43,264 bases of DNA from Microseira wollei NIES-4236 (GTDB lineage: Bacteria > Cyanobacteriota > Cyanobacteriia > Cyanobacteriales > Aerosakkonemataceae), in the NCBI RefSeq assembly GCF_020521235.1, contig NZ_BLAY01000084.1:1-43264 (forward strand), in the 5' to 3' direction. Positions 17,167 to 25,918 of the stretch are shown here, piece after piece. The notes under the pieces were generated by a model. The model searched no databases and had not been told where the DNA came from. It saw only the letters and a program-made list of their open reading frames with translations. How positions within the stretch are numbered: the stretch's first letter is position 1; each line of letters starts with the position of its first letter. The position numbers and the translations under genes are program-made.

Positions 17167-18822
17167 TTACACGCTCCCTTGCTCCAAAACTGTATAAACC
17201 TGGCGCTGCTCGAACAGGTCAACCAGGTGGGGGTTGAGTTTATTTTTACTAGCGGCGGTTTTGAGAATCTTAACCGCGCTCTCTGCTGATATCTTGTCCT
17301 TGTACGGGCGATCGCCAGCGGTCAGCGCGTCGTAGATGTCGGCGAGCGCTAAAATTTGGCTGGCAATTGGAATTTGTTCTTGTTTCAATCGTTGCGGGTA
17401 GCCAGTTCCATCCAGCTTTTCGTGGTGGGACAACACGATGCTGGGGATATTTTTCAGATCGTTCGTCCAGGGAATCTGCTTCAGGAAATGGTAGCTGTAA
17501 GTAACGTGAGCTTCAATTGCTAACCGCTCTTCGGGTGTCAAATTTCCTCTGGGAACCATCAGCTGCGCCATTTCTTGAGTAGTCACTAAGTACTGTAATT
17601 TACCGTCTATATCTCTGTATTGATACTGGGACAGTTCTGTCCATAAAGCTAGTTCCTCGTCAGACAAAGGCTGAAATTCTCTCGTAATTGAGCTTTCTGG
17701 TTCGTTAATTTTCAGGAGCAGTTCCCATAACCGATCGAGGTTTTCCATCGCTTCTAGAAGAGATGTATCAAATTTTACTAACTCTTTGCTGGGAGGAGCA
17801 AAAGAATGCTGCTGTTGAGATAAGTTTTGCAAATACTGGAACTTAGCTTGGGCGGTGTCCAATTCCAGGGTGCGCCCCGCGACGGCAAAGCGCTGACGAA
17901 CGATCTCCAGTTGTTCGGGGGAGAGTTTTTTTAGCCGGTGCAAAAGCGCTTCGGGGACGCCGACTTCGCCGAAGTCGTGCAGCAGGGCGGCGTAGCGGAT
18001 TTCTTGCAGCTGGCGGGGGCTAAAATAAACCGACTCTAATGGCCCGGAAGTGACTGAATTGACCTCAATACTTAAAGCAACGCTCAAGGCGGCGACTCGC
18101 TCGGAATGACCGTAGGTGGTCGGATCTCGCTTTTCAATCAGCTGGATAGAAGCTGTGACAAAACCCTCGAACAAGTTTTCAATACTTTCTTGCAGGTGGT
18201 TGCGCTCGATTGAAATTGCTGCCATTGAAGCCAAAGAGCGAACTATTCGCGCTTCCCAATCTGAATAAGACTGGGTGACATGCTTGACGTTTTCAGGGTT
18301 GACAACGGTATCGGGTTTAACTTTACGATTGATCAGTTGCAGTACGCCAATTACTTCGCCCTGTTGGTTTTGCATCGGTAGCACCAAAACCGAGCGAGTT
18401 TTATAGGAAAAATCGCGGTCAAAGTTGGTGTCTAGCTGATAGGGAACTTCTGGTGGCAAATTGTAGGCATCAGGCAAGTTTAAACTTTCACCCGTCAGCG
18501 CCACGTACCCGGATAGACTATTGTGAGTGATGGGCATGGCGAATTCCCGAAACGTGACCTGGGGAATCGAATCGTTTTGGGCTGCTTTAAACAGTAGCTT
18601 AGCAATGCCATCGTTGCGGTCAATTAAATAAAGGCTGCCAGCATCGCTACAAGTAATTTCTCGACTCTTCGATAAAATTAATTCGAGTAATTTTTCCAAA
18701 GACTGGCTGTTAGAAAGGGCGGTGCCGATTGCCAACAGCTGTTCTACGAGTTCCACCTGTTCGGTAGATGCCAAAAGCAGTTCCTGATTCTGAGCGCTCG
18801 CCAGCTGGGTATTGAGAACCAT
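17167..18822 (-). CDS. GAF-HD-GYP domain protein (putative cyclic-di-GMP phosphodiesterase)
   Basis: 551 residues. A GAF domain occupies about 25-205 (DAGSLYLIDRND, SVLVLPMQNQQGEVIGVLQLINR) and an HD-GYP domain about 220-545. Visible motifs are LLHDFGEVGVPEALL (the HD pair, near 281), a second conserved His in AIEAHVTYSYHFL, HHEKLDGTGYP (the GYP signature, near 468) and LADIYDALTAGDRPYK. Differences from the classical domain: HDIGK reads HDFGE, and about 110 extra residues separate the HD from the later motifs. HD-GYP proteins hydrolyse cyclic-di-GMP; whether this variant does so is uncertain. The GAF domain would supply ligand or redox sensing. No GGDEF domain is present. Confidence 0.85.
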   Translation of the reverse strand: MVLNTQLASAQNQELLLASTEQVELVEQLLAIGTALSNSQSLEKLLELILSKSREITCSDAGSLYLIDRNDGIAKLLFKAAQNDSIPQVTFREFAMPITHNSLSGYVALTGESLNLPDAYNLPPEVPYQLDTNFDRDFSYKTRSVLVLPMQNQQGEVIGVLQLINRKVKPDTVVNPENVKHVTQSYSDWEARIVRSLASMAAISIERNHLQESIENLFEGFVTASIQLIEKRDPTTYGHSERVAALSVALSIEVNSVTSGPLESVYFSPRQLQEIRYAALLHDFGEVGVPEALLHRLKKLSPEQLEIVRQRFAVAGRTLELDTAQAKFQYLQNLSQQQHSFAPPSKELVKFDTSLLEAMENLDRLWELLLKINEPESSITREFQPLSDEELALWTELSQYQYRDIDGKLQYLVTTQEMAQLMVPRGNLTPEERLAIEAHVTYSYHFLKQIPWTNDLKNIPSIVLSHHEKLDGTGYPQRLKQEQIPIASQILALADIYDALTAGDRPYKDKISAESAVKILKTAASKNKLNPHLVDLFEQRQVYTVLEQGSV

Positions 18823-18929
18823 AGTGAATTTGTCATCGAGAAAACGCGATTATTAGCTCTGTCTTTTTGGTTATTTGACGCTCGGACATTTTGAGTTTAG
18901 CGAATCAAGGGACAATCCTCACCTTAAAT

Positions 18930-18999
18930 GCGGCAAGGGGGCTGCCGCTAAACCTGCGCGGAAGTATCTCGCCGGAAGGCGAGTACCGCCATAGGTTTA
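18930..18999. other. Structured hairpins downstream of iscB (candidate element end)
   Basis: Hairpin 1: GCGGCA (18930-18935) with TGCCGC (18943-18948). Hairpin 2: TAAACCT (18949-18955) with AGGTTTA (18993-18999), enclosing CTCGCC-GGAA-GGCGAG (18968-18983). Two adjacent stem-loops between the HD-GYP start and the iscB stop are consistent with a transposon end or an RNA structure; which one is unknown. Confidence 0.5.
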
Positions 19000-19053
19000 G
19001 CGTCTGGGGAATTGCCGCCAATAAATAAATTGAGCGCGAGCGTTTCCTTATTT

Positions 19054-20334
19054 TTAAGATGCATATTCGTAGCCATCAGCTTTGTGAATGGTTGTTAGAT
19101 ATTTCGGATGCACGTCAAAACTCTTGCCTCCTGTAGTTAGCTTGAAGCTTGGTTTGAATCGAATAGCAATTCGACCAGTGTAGGTTCCTGCATACTTCGG
19201 AGTTAAAACTTCGGCTTTAACTATATCGCCCGTCTGGAAACCCATGAAGAACTTTTGAGCGGGTGCATGACGAATAGGAAAGCCGTAACGGTCGGTTTTG
19301 CAACGTTGCCTTTTCCCATGTCCTTTTGCTTTGATTAGTAAGGGTTTGACACCTTTAACAAGAAGTAATTCTTGCGTCGATGCACCAACACAAGCCGCAT
19401 CAGTCCAATGAGTTTTCTCAATCCCCCTGGTCTGGCGGTTGAATTTAGTACGCCCTCCAGTTCCCGTTTCAACAGGCAGTCCAATAGACTGCAATCGCCT
19501 AAACAATTCCCACCGAGTAGAATTGACCGCCGCCGCATCTTTAAGTGGTGTTTTATGGGACAAGATGCGATTGAGCAAGTCTGGTTTCTTCTTCAAAAAC
19601 TGCTCAATGGATTTATTACCTTTTTTCTGATTGCAGTCATGGCAAGCCAAACACAAGTTACTAACTCGGTCAGACCCGCCTTTGCTGCGAGCTAAGATCT
19701 GCTCGATTTCCAGGGGGATATTTTCTGCATCGCAGTAGACACATTTTCTACCCCACTTGGTTAGGAGGTACTCTTTGACCTCAAAGCCAAATAGTTCTCC
19801 TCTTTGATACTCAACACCTGATACTTCAGGATTAGATAAGGCGTGGGTGTCAAACCTGACTAATTCCTGAGAGATTGCGGTAACTGGGCATAGCCTTCTT
19901 AGCCTGTTTACCCAAGTCAAAACGTTAGAAACTCTGCTTTCAAGACTGGGGGGAAGCCATCCTTCCGGCCGCGTTCTATTCAAAAAACGAGGTTTTCTAT
20001 AACGAGTCTTTCTGTTACGCCGTCCCCGTCTTAAAGCAGCACGACTTAATAACGAATCCCGAATAACTTGACCTCGGTGAGAAACTTCCAAGGCACATGT
20101 TACCCGTCCAGTTTCTTCTTGAACTACGGCAAAGCCAGTCACCTTACTACCAGGGTCGATTTTGATTCGATGTGGGTGAGTTGTAGATTCTTCAACGGTT
20201 CTATCCTGCATCACAATTGTGAATGGATAGGGTTTGAACACCTTAACTCTACCTTTTTTGAGCAGTTCTCTTGCCCGTGCTGGATGGCAGGGTTCAAGAG
20301 GAAAGAGATTTTTATCTAATACGAAAACGCGCAT
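19054..20334 (-). CDS. iscB: IscB-type RNA-guided nuclease (OMEGA family), HNH His substituted
   Basis: ATG 20334 is chosen over 20349 because GAGAGG lies 7 bases upstream; this gives 426 residues, a normal IscB length. Order seen: PLMP-like N-terminus (VFVLDKNLFPLEPCHPARAR, 3-22); RuvC-I with D60 (IDPGSKVTG); arginine-rich bridge helix (about 98-122, RRGRRNRKTRYRKPR); RuvC-II with E157 (SQELVRFD); HNH with C198/C201 and C231/C234; RuvC-III with H309 and D312 (HWTDAA). The expected catalytic His of the HNH (EHI or DHI) is Gln212 (LEIEQILARS, codon CAG at 19699-19701). IscB proteins use an omega RNA encoded just upstream, and a structured region lies there. No tnpA is adjacent, so mobility would need a transposase in trans. 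Confidence 0.9.
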   Translation of the reverse strand: MRVFVLDKNLFPLEPCHPARARELLKKGRVKVFKPYPFTIVMQDRTVEESTTHPHRIKIDPGSKVTGFAVVQEETGRVTCALEVSHRGQVIRDSLLSRAALRRGRRNRKTRYRKPRFLNRTRPEGWLPPSLESRVSNVLTWVNRLRRLCPVTAISQELVRFDTHALSNPEVSGVEYQRGELFGFEVKEYLLTKWGRKCVYCDAENIPLEIEQILARSKGGSDRVSNLCLACHDCNQKKGNKSIEQFLKKKPDLLNRILSHKTPLKDAAAVNSTRWELFRRLQSIGLPVETGTGGRTKFNRQTRGIEKTHWTDAACVGASTQELLLVKGVKPLLIKAKGHGKRQRCKTDRYGFPIRHAPAQKFFMGFQTGDIVKAEVLTPKYAGTYTGRIAIRFKPSFKLTTGGKSFDVHPKYLTTIHKADGYEYAS

Positions 20335-20600
20335 TACTGCACCTCTCATTTCTGGTTAAGGTTGCAAGGACGCTGTTAAGACTCGGTACTTTCTGAGTAA
20401 CACTGGCTTTCCCTTAATGACCTGTTTAATTATCCAGTTGTAGAGCAAAGAACTGGCACGCATTCTTTGGTACGAACTTTAACTCTTGGTCTTAACGGCT
20501 GCTAGGAATTCCTAGCCGTCTGGTCAACAAGCGCGCAGAATGCGCCCACACTGTACACGTAGTGTCAGTGTGCGGTAGTTGACAGCGTGCTTTTGCGGTG
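20335..20600 (-). ncRNA. Candidate omega RNA (HEARO-like) of IscB
   Basis: The 260 bases before iscB hold a chain of stems: CACACTG/CAGTGTG with inner ACAC/GTGT (20547-20572); GCGCA/TGCGC (20533-20545); ACGG/CCGT capped by the perfect palindrome GCTAGGAATTCCTAGC (20495-20519); and CCAGTT/AACTGG (20434-20456). Known omega RNAs occupy this position, with the guide at the 5' end, here beyond about 20573. Exact ends are not defined by sequence alone. Confidence 0.65.
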
Positions 20601-20635
20601 TGGTTATTGATTCCTGATACGTTAGTCTCGCGTAC

Positions 20636-20977
20636 CTACTGCTTGACATCTGTTGGTTTTGCGGGTGGGTTAAATAACACTTGAATCCCTAGGGCGGCTA
20701 GACCGATGGCGATCAGGCCAAAGATGCCGGTGGCAAGGGCGCTGACGCCGACGACTAGGGTGCGAACGGCGACAGTGATGTTAACTACTGTAAAGTTGTC
20801 GGATTGAATTGGTTTGCTGGCAAAGCTAGAGGCGATGGATGAGGTGAGGGAGTATAGGGCGATCGCCAGTCCTGCCGCTACTACTGCACCGCTCAAACAG
20901 CGCAGCGGTCCCGGTAGCGCCGATCCAGAGGGATTTGGCTGAGTGGCTCCGTCTTGAGTGGGTGTTGGTTCTGTCAT
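20636..20977 (-). CDS. DUF3082 domain membrane protein
   Basis: 113 residues. A Pro/Thr-rich N-terminus precedes two hydrophobic segments (about 27-52, AVVAAGLAIALYSLTSSIASSF; and about 70-102, LVVGVSALATGIFGLIAIGLAALGIQ). It matches the small cyanobacterial/plastid DUF3082 family of unknown function. It lies downstream of ispE on the same strand, 189 bases apart with a repeat between, so co-transcription is possible. The iscB element begins almost immediately after its stop codon, suggesting insertion just behind this gene. Confidence 0.8.
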   Translation of the reverse strand: MTEPTPTQDGATQPNPSGSALPGPLRCLSGAVVAAGLAIALYSLTSSIASSFASKPIQSDNFTVVNITVAVRTLVVGVSALATGIFGLIAIGLAALGIQVLFNPPAKPTDVKQ

Positions 20978-21017
20978 AAATTGCGATTGTTTTTGGCAAT
21001 TGTTAGCAAAAAGAAAT

Positions 21018-21110
21018 CAAATAATTAGTTGCTAATTGCTAATTGCTAATTGCTAATATAGCATTGTTGCCGAGCGAGCCATTAGCCAGCCATTAGCAAC
21101 TTGAGTTAGT
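21018..21110. repeat. GCTAATT 7-mer array with degenerate inverted ends (element D)
   Basis: TTGCTAATTGCTAATTGCTA (about four GCTAATT units, 21024-21056) lies between AATTAGTTGCTAATTG on the left and TTAGCAACTTGAGTTAG on the right (about 21093-21109). The right end matches the inverted-end consensus of the elements at 27957 and 30459; the left end is degenerate. Confidence 0.55.
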
Positions 21111-21166
21111 CAAGAATTTCCGTTGTAAAGCTTGGTTAAATTTGACTAAAAACGGCGATAGTTTGA

Positions 21167-22108
21167 TTAGACTACTCTAATTCCAGTTGCGGTGAACTGA
21201 GCTAAAAAGAAATCTAGACCGGGGTCGAGAATCCCTGTTGCTACTTGTTGCTGAACGAGTTCTGCTTGGCTGCGAGATTCTGTTAGCGCGAACACAGTCG
21301 GGCCAGATCCTGACATCATCGTACCTAAAACACCAGCTTTCTCAAATGCCTCCCGCAATTGCTGCACTTGGGGATATTTTGGCAAAACGACTCTCTCTAA
21401 GTCGTTGTGGAGGGATTGACCAATTTTAGCTGCATCTTTGTGGGCGATCGCGCTCACCAATCCTCCCGAATGTACCCTCGCCGATCTTTCTTTCAGGCTT
21501 TGCGGATCGGATACGTAGGAACTGCTATACTGCTGTCGGTATGTCTGATAAGCCCAAGCGGTGGAAACGCAAGAGCTGCGGTGTTTGGCTAAGACGACGT
21601 GAAGGTTATCCAAGTCGGGTAGGGGGGATAGTCTTTCGCCTCTCCCGGTAGCGATCGCCGTCCCACCCCCGATGCAAAATGGAATATCGGAACCCAACAT
21701 GGCGGCGAGTTCCTGCAATTCCGATTGAGTTAATCCTAGTTGCCACATTAGATCTAACCCTACTAAAACGGCGGCGGCATTGGTCGATCCGCCTGCTAAC
21801 CCGGCGGCGACGGGTATGCGCTTTTCTATTTCGATATCGACGCCGCCAAATTTGGCAAAAGCGTTGGGAAATTGGTTTATCATTAACTGCGCCGCCCGAT
21901 AGGCCAAGTTTGTTTGATCTAAAGGGACTTGGGGATGGTCGCAGTGGAGGCGGATGTTGTCCGTGCCATTGGCGTGTAAGTCGATCCCATCGGCGAGGTC
22001 GATGCTTTGCAGGATCATTGCCAGTTCGTGATAGCCGTCCGGGCGATCGCCTAAAATTTCCAGATATAGGTTAATTTTGGCTGGGGCTAACAGGGAGTAG
22101 GAACGCAT
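21167..22108 (-). CDS. ispE: 4-diphosphocytidyl-2-C-methyl-D-erythritol kinase
   Basis: 313 residues. IspE phosphorylates CDP-methylerythritol in the MEP isoprenoid pathway, which feeds carotenoids, phytol and quinones. A GHMP-kinase fold is evident: N-terminal [25 protein letters not shown]-binding [28 protein letters not shown] and C-terminal [14 protein letters not shown]. Start ATG 22108 begins [14 protein letters not shown], the expected N-terminus. It follows rsmA by 13 bases on the same strand, a common cyanobacterial arrangement, so the two are likely co-transcribed. Confidence 0.95.
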   Translation of the reverse strand: MRSYSLLAPAKINLYLEILGDRPDGYHELAMILQSIDLADGIDLHANGTDNIRLHCDHPQVPLDQTNLAYRAAQLMINQFPNAFAKFGGVDIEIEKRIPVAAGLAGGSTNAAAVLVGLDLMWQLGLTQSELQELAAMLGSDIPFCIGGGTAIATGRGERLSPLPDLDNLHVVLAKHRSSCVSTAWAYQTYRQQYSSSYVSDPQSLKERSARVHSGGLVSAIAHKDAAKIGQSLHNDLERVVLPKYPQVQQLREAFEKAGVLGTMMSGSGPTVFALTESRSQAELVQQQVATGILDPGLDFFLAQFTATGIRVV

Positions 22109-22121
22109 TCGATTTGAGATT

Positions 22122-22940
22122 TTAGATTGGGGGTAAGTTGTGACTCAATTCGACCCACTGGGAGACGCCCAGGTCTTCGGCGCGGGCTTGCGGGTTAATA
22201 TTTAATTGTTCCAGCAACTGGGTTAAGCGATCGCTCTCTACCACCGATTTCAAATTATTTCGTAACATTTTCCGCTTGGCGGCAAATCCCAGTTTCACCA
22301 AAGTCTCTAACCGTTTCGGATCGGCGGCGGGGGGTGCTGTTAATCTGGGGCGCAAACGCACTACGGCAGAATCGACTTTGGGCGGCGGGTAAAACGCTGG
22401 CGCTGGTACGGTACAGATTAACTCGCAGTCGGCTAAGTATTGTACCCGGACTGATAAAGCTCCAAATGCTTTTGACCCCGGTTTGGCATATAATCTTTCC
22501 GCTACTTCTTTTTGCACTAGCAGCACGATTGACTCATAGGGTGCTTCTGCGGGGGCAGAAATTGTACCGAGTAGTTTCTCTAAAATGGGGCCTGTGATGT
22601 TATAAGGTATATTGGCAACAACTTTATTAGGTTTTTGAAACGCCGGGAAAGGTTCTAGTAAGGCGTTTAAATCGAGTTCGAGGAAATCGCCTTGCAACAG
22701 CAGAAAATTTTCGGTTTTTCCCAGTTGTTTGGCTAATTTATCGCATAAATCCCGGTCAATTTCTACGGCGACAACGGACTCAACCATAGGCAAGAGTCGT
22801 TTTGTCAAGATGCCCGTACCTGGACCGATTTCCAGGATGCGATCGCTTGCTGATAATTCGCCTGCCTCTACGATCTGGTTCAAGGCTTTTTCGCTTCTCA
22901 ACCAGTGTTGAGCAAATTGTTTTCGGGGTCGATGATTCAT
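22122..22940 (-). CDS. rsmA: 16S rRNA (adenine(1518)-N(6)/adenine(1519)-N(6))-dimethyltransferase
   Basis: 272 residues. RsmA (KsgA) dimethylates two adjacent adenosines near the 3' end of 16S rRNA during small-subunit assembly. Motifs: the start [14 protein letters not shown] motif [13 protein letters not shown], acidic motif EIDRDL, the catalytic [11 protein letters not shown] (N-I/L-P-Y-x) and the C-terminal [12 protein letters not shown]. First gene of the rsmA-ispE pair, divergent from urtA across 142 bases. Confidence 0.95.
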   Translation of the reverse strand: MNHRPRKQFAQHWLRSEKALNQIVEAGELSASDRILEIGPGTGILTKRLLPMVESVVAVEIDRDLCDKLAKQLGKTENFLLLQGDFLELDLNALLEPFPAFQKPNKVVANIPYNITGPILEKLLGTISAPAEAPYESIVLLVQKEVAERLYAKPGSKAFGALSVRVQYLADCELICTVPAPAFYPPPKVDSAVVRLRPRLTAPPAADPKRLETLVKLGFAAKRKMLRNNLKSVVESDRLTQLLEQLNINPQARAEDLGVSQWVELSHNLPPI

Positions 22941-22977
22941 TAAATAAAGCTTAAGTTTGTTACTTAATCAATAATTG

Positions 22978-23020
22978 GTATTATAGATTACAACTGAAAG
23001 CAAAAGTCTATGAATATATT
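22978..23020 (+). promoter_or_regulatory. NtcA-activated promoter of urtA
   Basis: GTA-TTATAGAT-TAC at 22978-22991 is a perfect GTAN8TAC NtcA site. A TATATT -10 (TAN3T) lies at 23015-23020, 23 bases after the site, matching the class II NtcA promoter spacing. Transcription would start near 23027, about 55 bases before the urtA start. This predicts activation under nitrogen limitation. Confidence 0.8.
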
Positions 23021-23082
23021 AGTCTATTTGCTTCCGAGTTTATTGTTTTTTTCCACATCGTTGAATGAGGAGTGAGGGGAAC

Positions 23083-24420
23083 ATGACAAGATATAGTCGG
23101 CGTAAATTTATTTTGTATGGTTCTGCGGCATTAGGTACGAGTATCTTCCTGAAAGCTTGCAACACGAGTACGCCAAATACGCCACAAACGACTGCCACGA
23201 CGCCAGCAGCACCGGGCGCCGCAGCAACTCCGACGGCATCGCCGGTGGCAGCAGCGAGTGGAGATACAATTAAGGTGGGCATCCTGCATTCCCTGAGCGG
23301 GACGATGGCAATTAGCGAAAAAAGCGTTGTAGATGCCGAACAATTAGCGATTGAAGAAATCAATGCCGCAGGCGGCGTTTTGGGCAAGAAAATTGAGTTT
23401 ATTGTAGAAGATGGTGCTTCGGATTGGCCCACTTTTGCCGAAAAAGCCAGAAAGCTAATCGACCAAGATAAAGTAGTAACAATCTTTGGCTGTTGGACTT
23501 CTGCCAGTCGCAAGGCGGTGCTACCAGTTTTTGAAGAAAAGAAACACATGCTTTGGTATCCCGTCCAGTACGAAGGGCAGGAGTGTTCTAACAATATTTT
23601 CTACACGGGTGCTGCCCCAAATCAACAAATCGAACCATCGGTAGATTGGCTGTTGCAAAATAAAGGGAAAGAATTCTTCCTAATTGGCTCGAATTACGTT
23701 TTTCCGCGCACAGCTAATACGATTATCAAAGCGCAGTTAGTAGCCAAAGGCGGAAAAACGGTCGGTGAGGATTATTTGGAATTGGGGAATACGGAAGTCA
23801 CGCCGATTATTACCAAGATTAAGCAAGCTTTGCCGAAGGGAGGGATTATTTACAATACCCTCAACGGCGATAGTAACGTCGCCTTTTTCAAACAGATGCA
23901 AGGCGCTGGATTGGGACCAGATAAATATCCGACGATGTCTGTAAGCATCGCCGAAGAAGAAGTCAAAGCAATTGGTCCAGAATATCTCAAAGGTCATTAT
24001 GCTGCCTGGAATTACTTTATGACCGTCGATTCCCCAGCTAATAAGAAATTTGTGGACGCTTTCAAAGCCAAATATGGGGCAGATCGGGTAACAAATGACC
24101 CAATGGAAGCAGCTTACATTGCGGTTTACTTGTGGAAGCAGGCAGTAGAAAAAGCGAAAACAACCGATTTGGAAGCGGTGAGAAAGGCGGCGTTAGGCCA
24201 AACTTTGTCAGCGCCAGGAGGAACGGTAACGATGGAAAATAACCACCATATCGCTAAGGTGGTGCGAATTGGCGAAGTCAAAGAAGACGGTCAATTCAAT
24301 ATTGTTTTCGCCACGCCTAAAGCAGTTTCACCGATTCCTTGGAACCAATTTGTAGCAGAAACAAAGGGGCTTTCTTGTGATTGGTCAGATCCGGCTAAGG
24401 GAGGGAAGTTTAAAATTTAA
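23083..24420 (+). CDS. urtA: Urea ABC transporter substrate-binding protein
   Basis: 445 residues from ATG 23083, which has GAGGGG just upstream; the frame extends to 23065 but that start lacks support. The N-terminus [23 protein letters not shown] has a twin-arginine pair and a lipobox-like LKAC, suggesting a lipoprotein anchored outside the plasma membrane. A Pro/Ala/Thr linker follows, then the type I periplasmic-binding fold ([62 protein letters not shown]), all characteristic of UrtA/FmdD. It is first in the urt cluster and separated from urtB by a long stem-loop that may raise its relative yield. Confidence 0.95.
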   Translation: MTRYSRRKFILYGSAALGTSIFLKACNTSTPNTPQTTATTPAAPGAAATPTASPVAAASGDTIKVGILHSLSGTMAISEKSVVDAEQLAIEEINAAGGVLGKKIEFIVEDGASDWPTFAEKARKLIDQDKVVTIFGCWTSASRKAVLPVFEEKKHMLWYPVQYEGQECSNNIFYTGAAPNQQIEPSVDWLLQNKGKEFFLIGSNYVFPRTANTIIKAQLVAKGGKTVGEDYLELGNTEVTPIITKIKQALPKGGIIYNTLNGDSNVAFFKQMQGAGLGPDKYPTMSVSIAEEEVKAIGPEYLKGHYAAWNYFMTVDSPANKKFVDAFKAKYGADRVTNDPMEAAYIAVYLWKQAVEKAKTTDLEAVRKAALGQTLSAPGGTVTMENNHHIAKVVRIGEVKEDGQFNIVFATPKAVSPIPWNQFVAETKGLSCDWSDPAKGGKFKI

Positions 24421-24426
24421 GATTTA

Positions 24427-24476
24427 AGATTGAAGATGGCAGATTTAAAAAATATAAAATCTGCAATCTTCAATCT
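24427..24476 (+). promoter_or_regulatory. 20-bp stem-loop between urtA and urtB
   Basis: 24427-24446 (AGATTGAAGATGGCAGATTT) pairs with 24457-24476, with 19 of 20 positions complementary around a 10-base A/T loop. No T-run follows. It could stabilise the urtA message, act as a partial terminator or be an inserted palindrome. Confidence 0.7.
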
Positions 24477-24498
24477 GCAATTGAAGCGGGGAAGGGTA

Positions 24499-25656
24499 AT
24501 GGAAGTATTGTTGGATGTTTTATTTAATGGGCTTAGTATCGGCGCGGTTTTGCTAATTGCGGCGCTGGGATTGGCGATTGTGTTTGGGTTAATGGGCGTG
24601 ATTAACTTAGCCCACGGCGAGTTGATGATGTTGGGCGCTTATACTACTTTTTGTGTCCAAAATATATTTAAAGCTTTGGGCGGCACTCTGTTTGAAAGTT
24701 ATATCTTTTTTGCTTTGCCTTTGGCTTTCATAGTTGCTGCTGCTGCGGGATTAATATTAGAGAGGGGTGCGATTCGCTTTCTTTACGGACGCCCGTTAGA
24801 AACTTTATTGGCAACTTGGGGTGTTAGTCTGATTTTGCAGCAGTTTGTCCGCAGCGTGAACTGGGTGCTGATAATTGGCATAGTTTTGTTTTGTTTGTTA
24901 TTTTTTGGCGCGATGTGGATTCTGCGTCGCCGTCCGGATTTCGAGCGAATTCGCAATTGGGTGGTGACGGTAATGTTACCGCTGTCGTTGGGGGTGGCGA
25001 TCGCATTCTGTTCTTTTTTAGCCCAAACTTATAAACTAGCGGTGACTAAACCTTGGTTTGGCGCTCAAAATGTCGATGTCACTGCACCTAAATGGCTGCG
25101 CGGTGGGTTACCCCTCGGTACGTTACAATTACCCTATGCGCGGTTATTTATTATTGGTTTGACTATTATTTGTATCGTCGGCATATATCTATTTTTACAG
25201 CGATCTGCTTGGGGATTGCGAATTCGCGCGGTGACTCAAAATCGCAGTATGAGTTCTTGTTTGGGTATTCCAACTGCTAAAGTAGATGCGATTACGTTTG
25301 CTTTAGGATCGGGATTAGCTGGTGTGGCGGGATGCGCTATTAGTTTACTCGGTTCTGTAGGGCCAAATACAGGACAAAATTATGTGGTAGATACGTTTAT
25401 GGTGGTGGTTGTCGGCGGGGTGGGTAAGTTAGTCGGTACAATTGTGGCTGCGATCGCTATTGGTACTGCTAATTATCTCATCGGTTCGGGTACTCTGGCG
25501 CTATTGCTAACACCGATAAAACCACTGGCGGATTTCTTTACCATTTTTGCTACAACCAGTATGGCAAAGGTGATGGTGTTTGCTTTAATTATCGCCTTTT
25601 TGCAGGTGCGCCCCGCTGGTATGTTTCCGCAAAAAGGACGTACTGTTGATGCTTAA
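24499..25656 (+). CDS. urtB: Urea ABC transporter permease UrtB
   Basis: 385 residues from ATG 24499 (MEVLLDVLFNGLSIGAVLLIAALG), preceded by GGGGAAGGG; the frame reaches 24430 through the stem-loop, which is unlikely to be translated. A branched-chain-amino-acid-type permease (LivH family) with about ten hydrophobic segments; signature regions VFGLMGVINLAHGELMMLGAY, LATWGVSLILQQFVRSVNW and GSVGPNTGQNYVVDTFMVVV. Forms the membrane channel with UrtC. Located 78 bases after urtA. Confidence 0.95.
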   Translation: MEVLLDVLFNGLSIGAVLLIAALGLAIVFGLMGVINLAHGELMMLGAYTTFCVQNIFKALGGTLFESYIFFALPLAFIVAAAAGLILERGAIRFLYGRPLETLLATWGVSLILQQFVRSVNWVLIIGIVLFCLLFFGAMWILRRRPDFERIRNWVVTVMLPLSLGVAIAFCSFLAQTYKLAVTKPWFGAQNVDVTAPKWLRGGLPLGTLQLPYARLFIIGLTIICIVGIYLFLQRSAWGLRIRAVTQNRSMSSCLGIPTAKVDAITFALGSGLAGVAGCAISLLGSVGPNTGQNYVVDTFMVVVVGGVGKLVGTIVAAIAIGTANYLIGSGTLALLLTPIKPLADFFTIFATTSMAKVMVFALIIAFLQVRPAGMFPQKGRTVDA

Positions 25657-25684
25657 GTAAATAGATATTGAACCGCGAAGACGC

Positions 25685-25740
25685 GAAGAACACGAAGAAA
25701 GAAGAAAGAAGAAAGAAGAAAGAAGAAAGAAGATTTTTAT
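25685..25740. repeat. GAAGAAA 7-mer array between urtB and urtC
   Basis: About six GAAGAAA units at 25694-25733, next to the purine-rich GAAGACGCGAAGAACACG. The long purine-rich leader 25657-25918 is open in the urtC frame but has no conserved content, so it is treated as untranslated. Confidence 0.75.
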
Positions 25741-25918
25741 AGGAGAGAGGAAAATGGAGAAGGGGAAAAAAGGTGGGGCGATAGAAAGGGGGAATGAAGG
25801 ACAGGAAGATCGGGTGGAACGGAAAGTATACCAATATCCCCGAAGTAACCAGAAAGGTAGCAAAAATTGGAGTAAGCACGAACGATATGATGCTAATACT
25901 GTGTCAGGTTGGAGCAGG

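Noticed and set aside
25754-25918. 55-residue N-terminal extension of UrtC
   Set aside because: Purine-rich low-complexity DNA, while ATG 25919 with GGAG upstream matches the family start.
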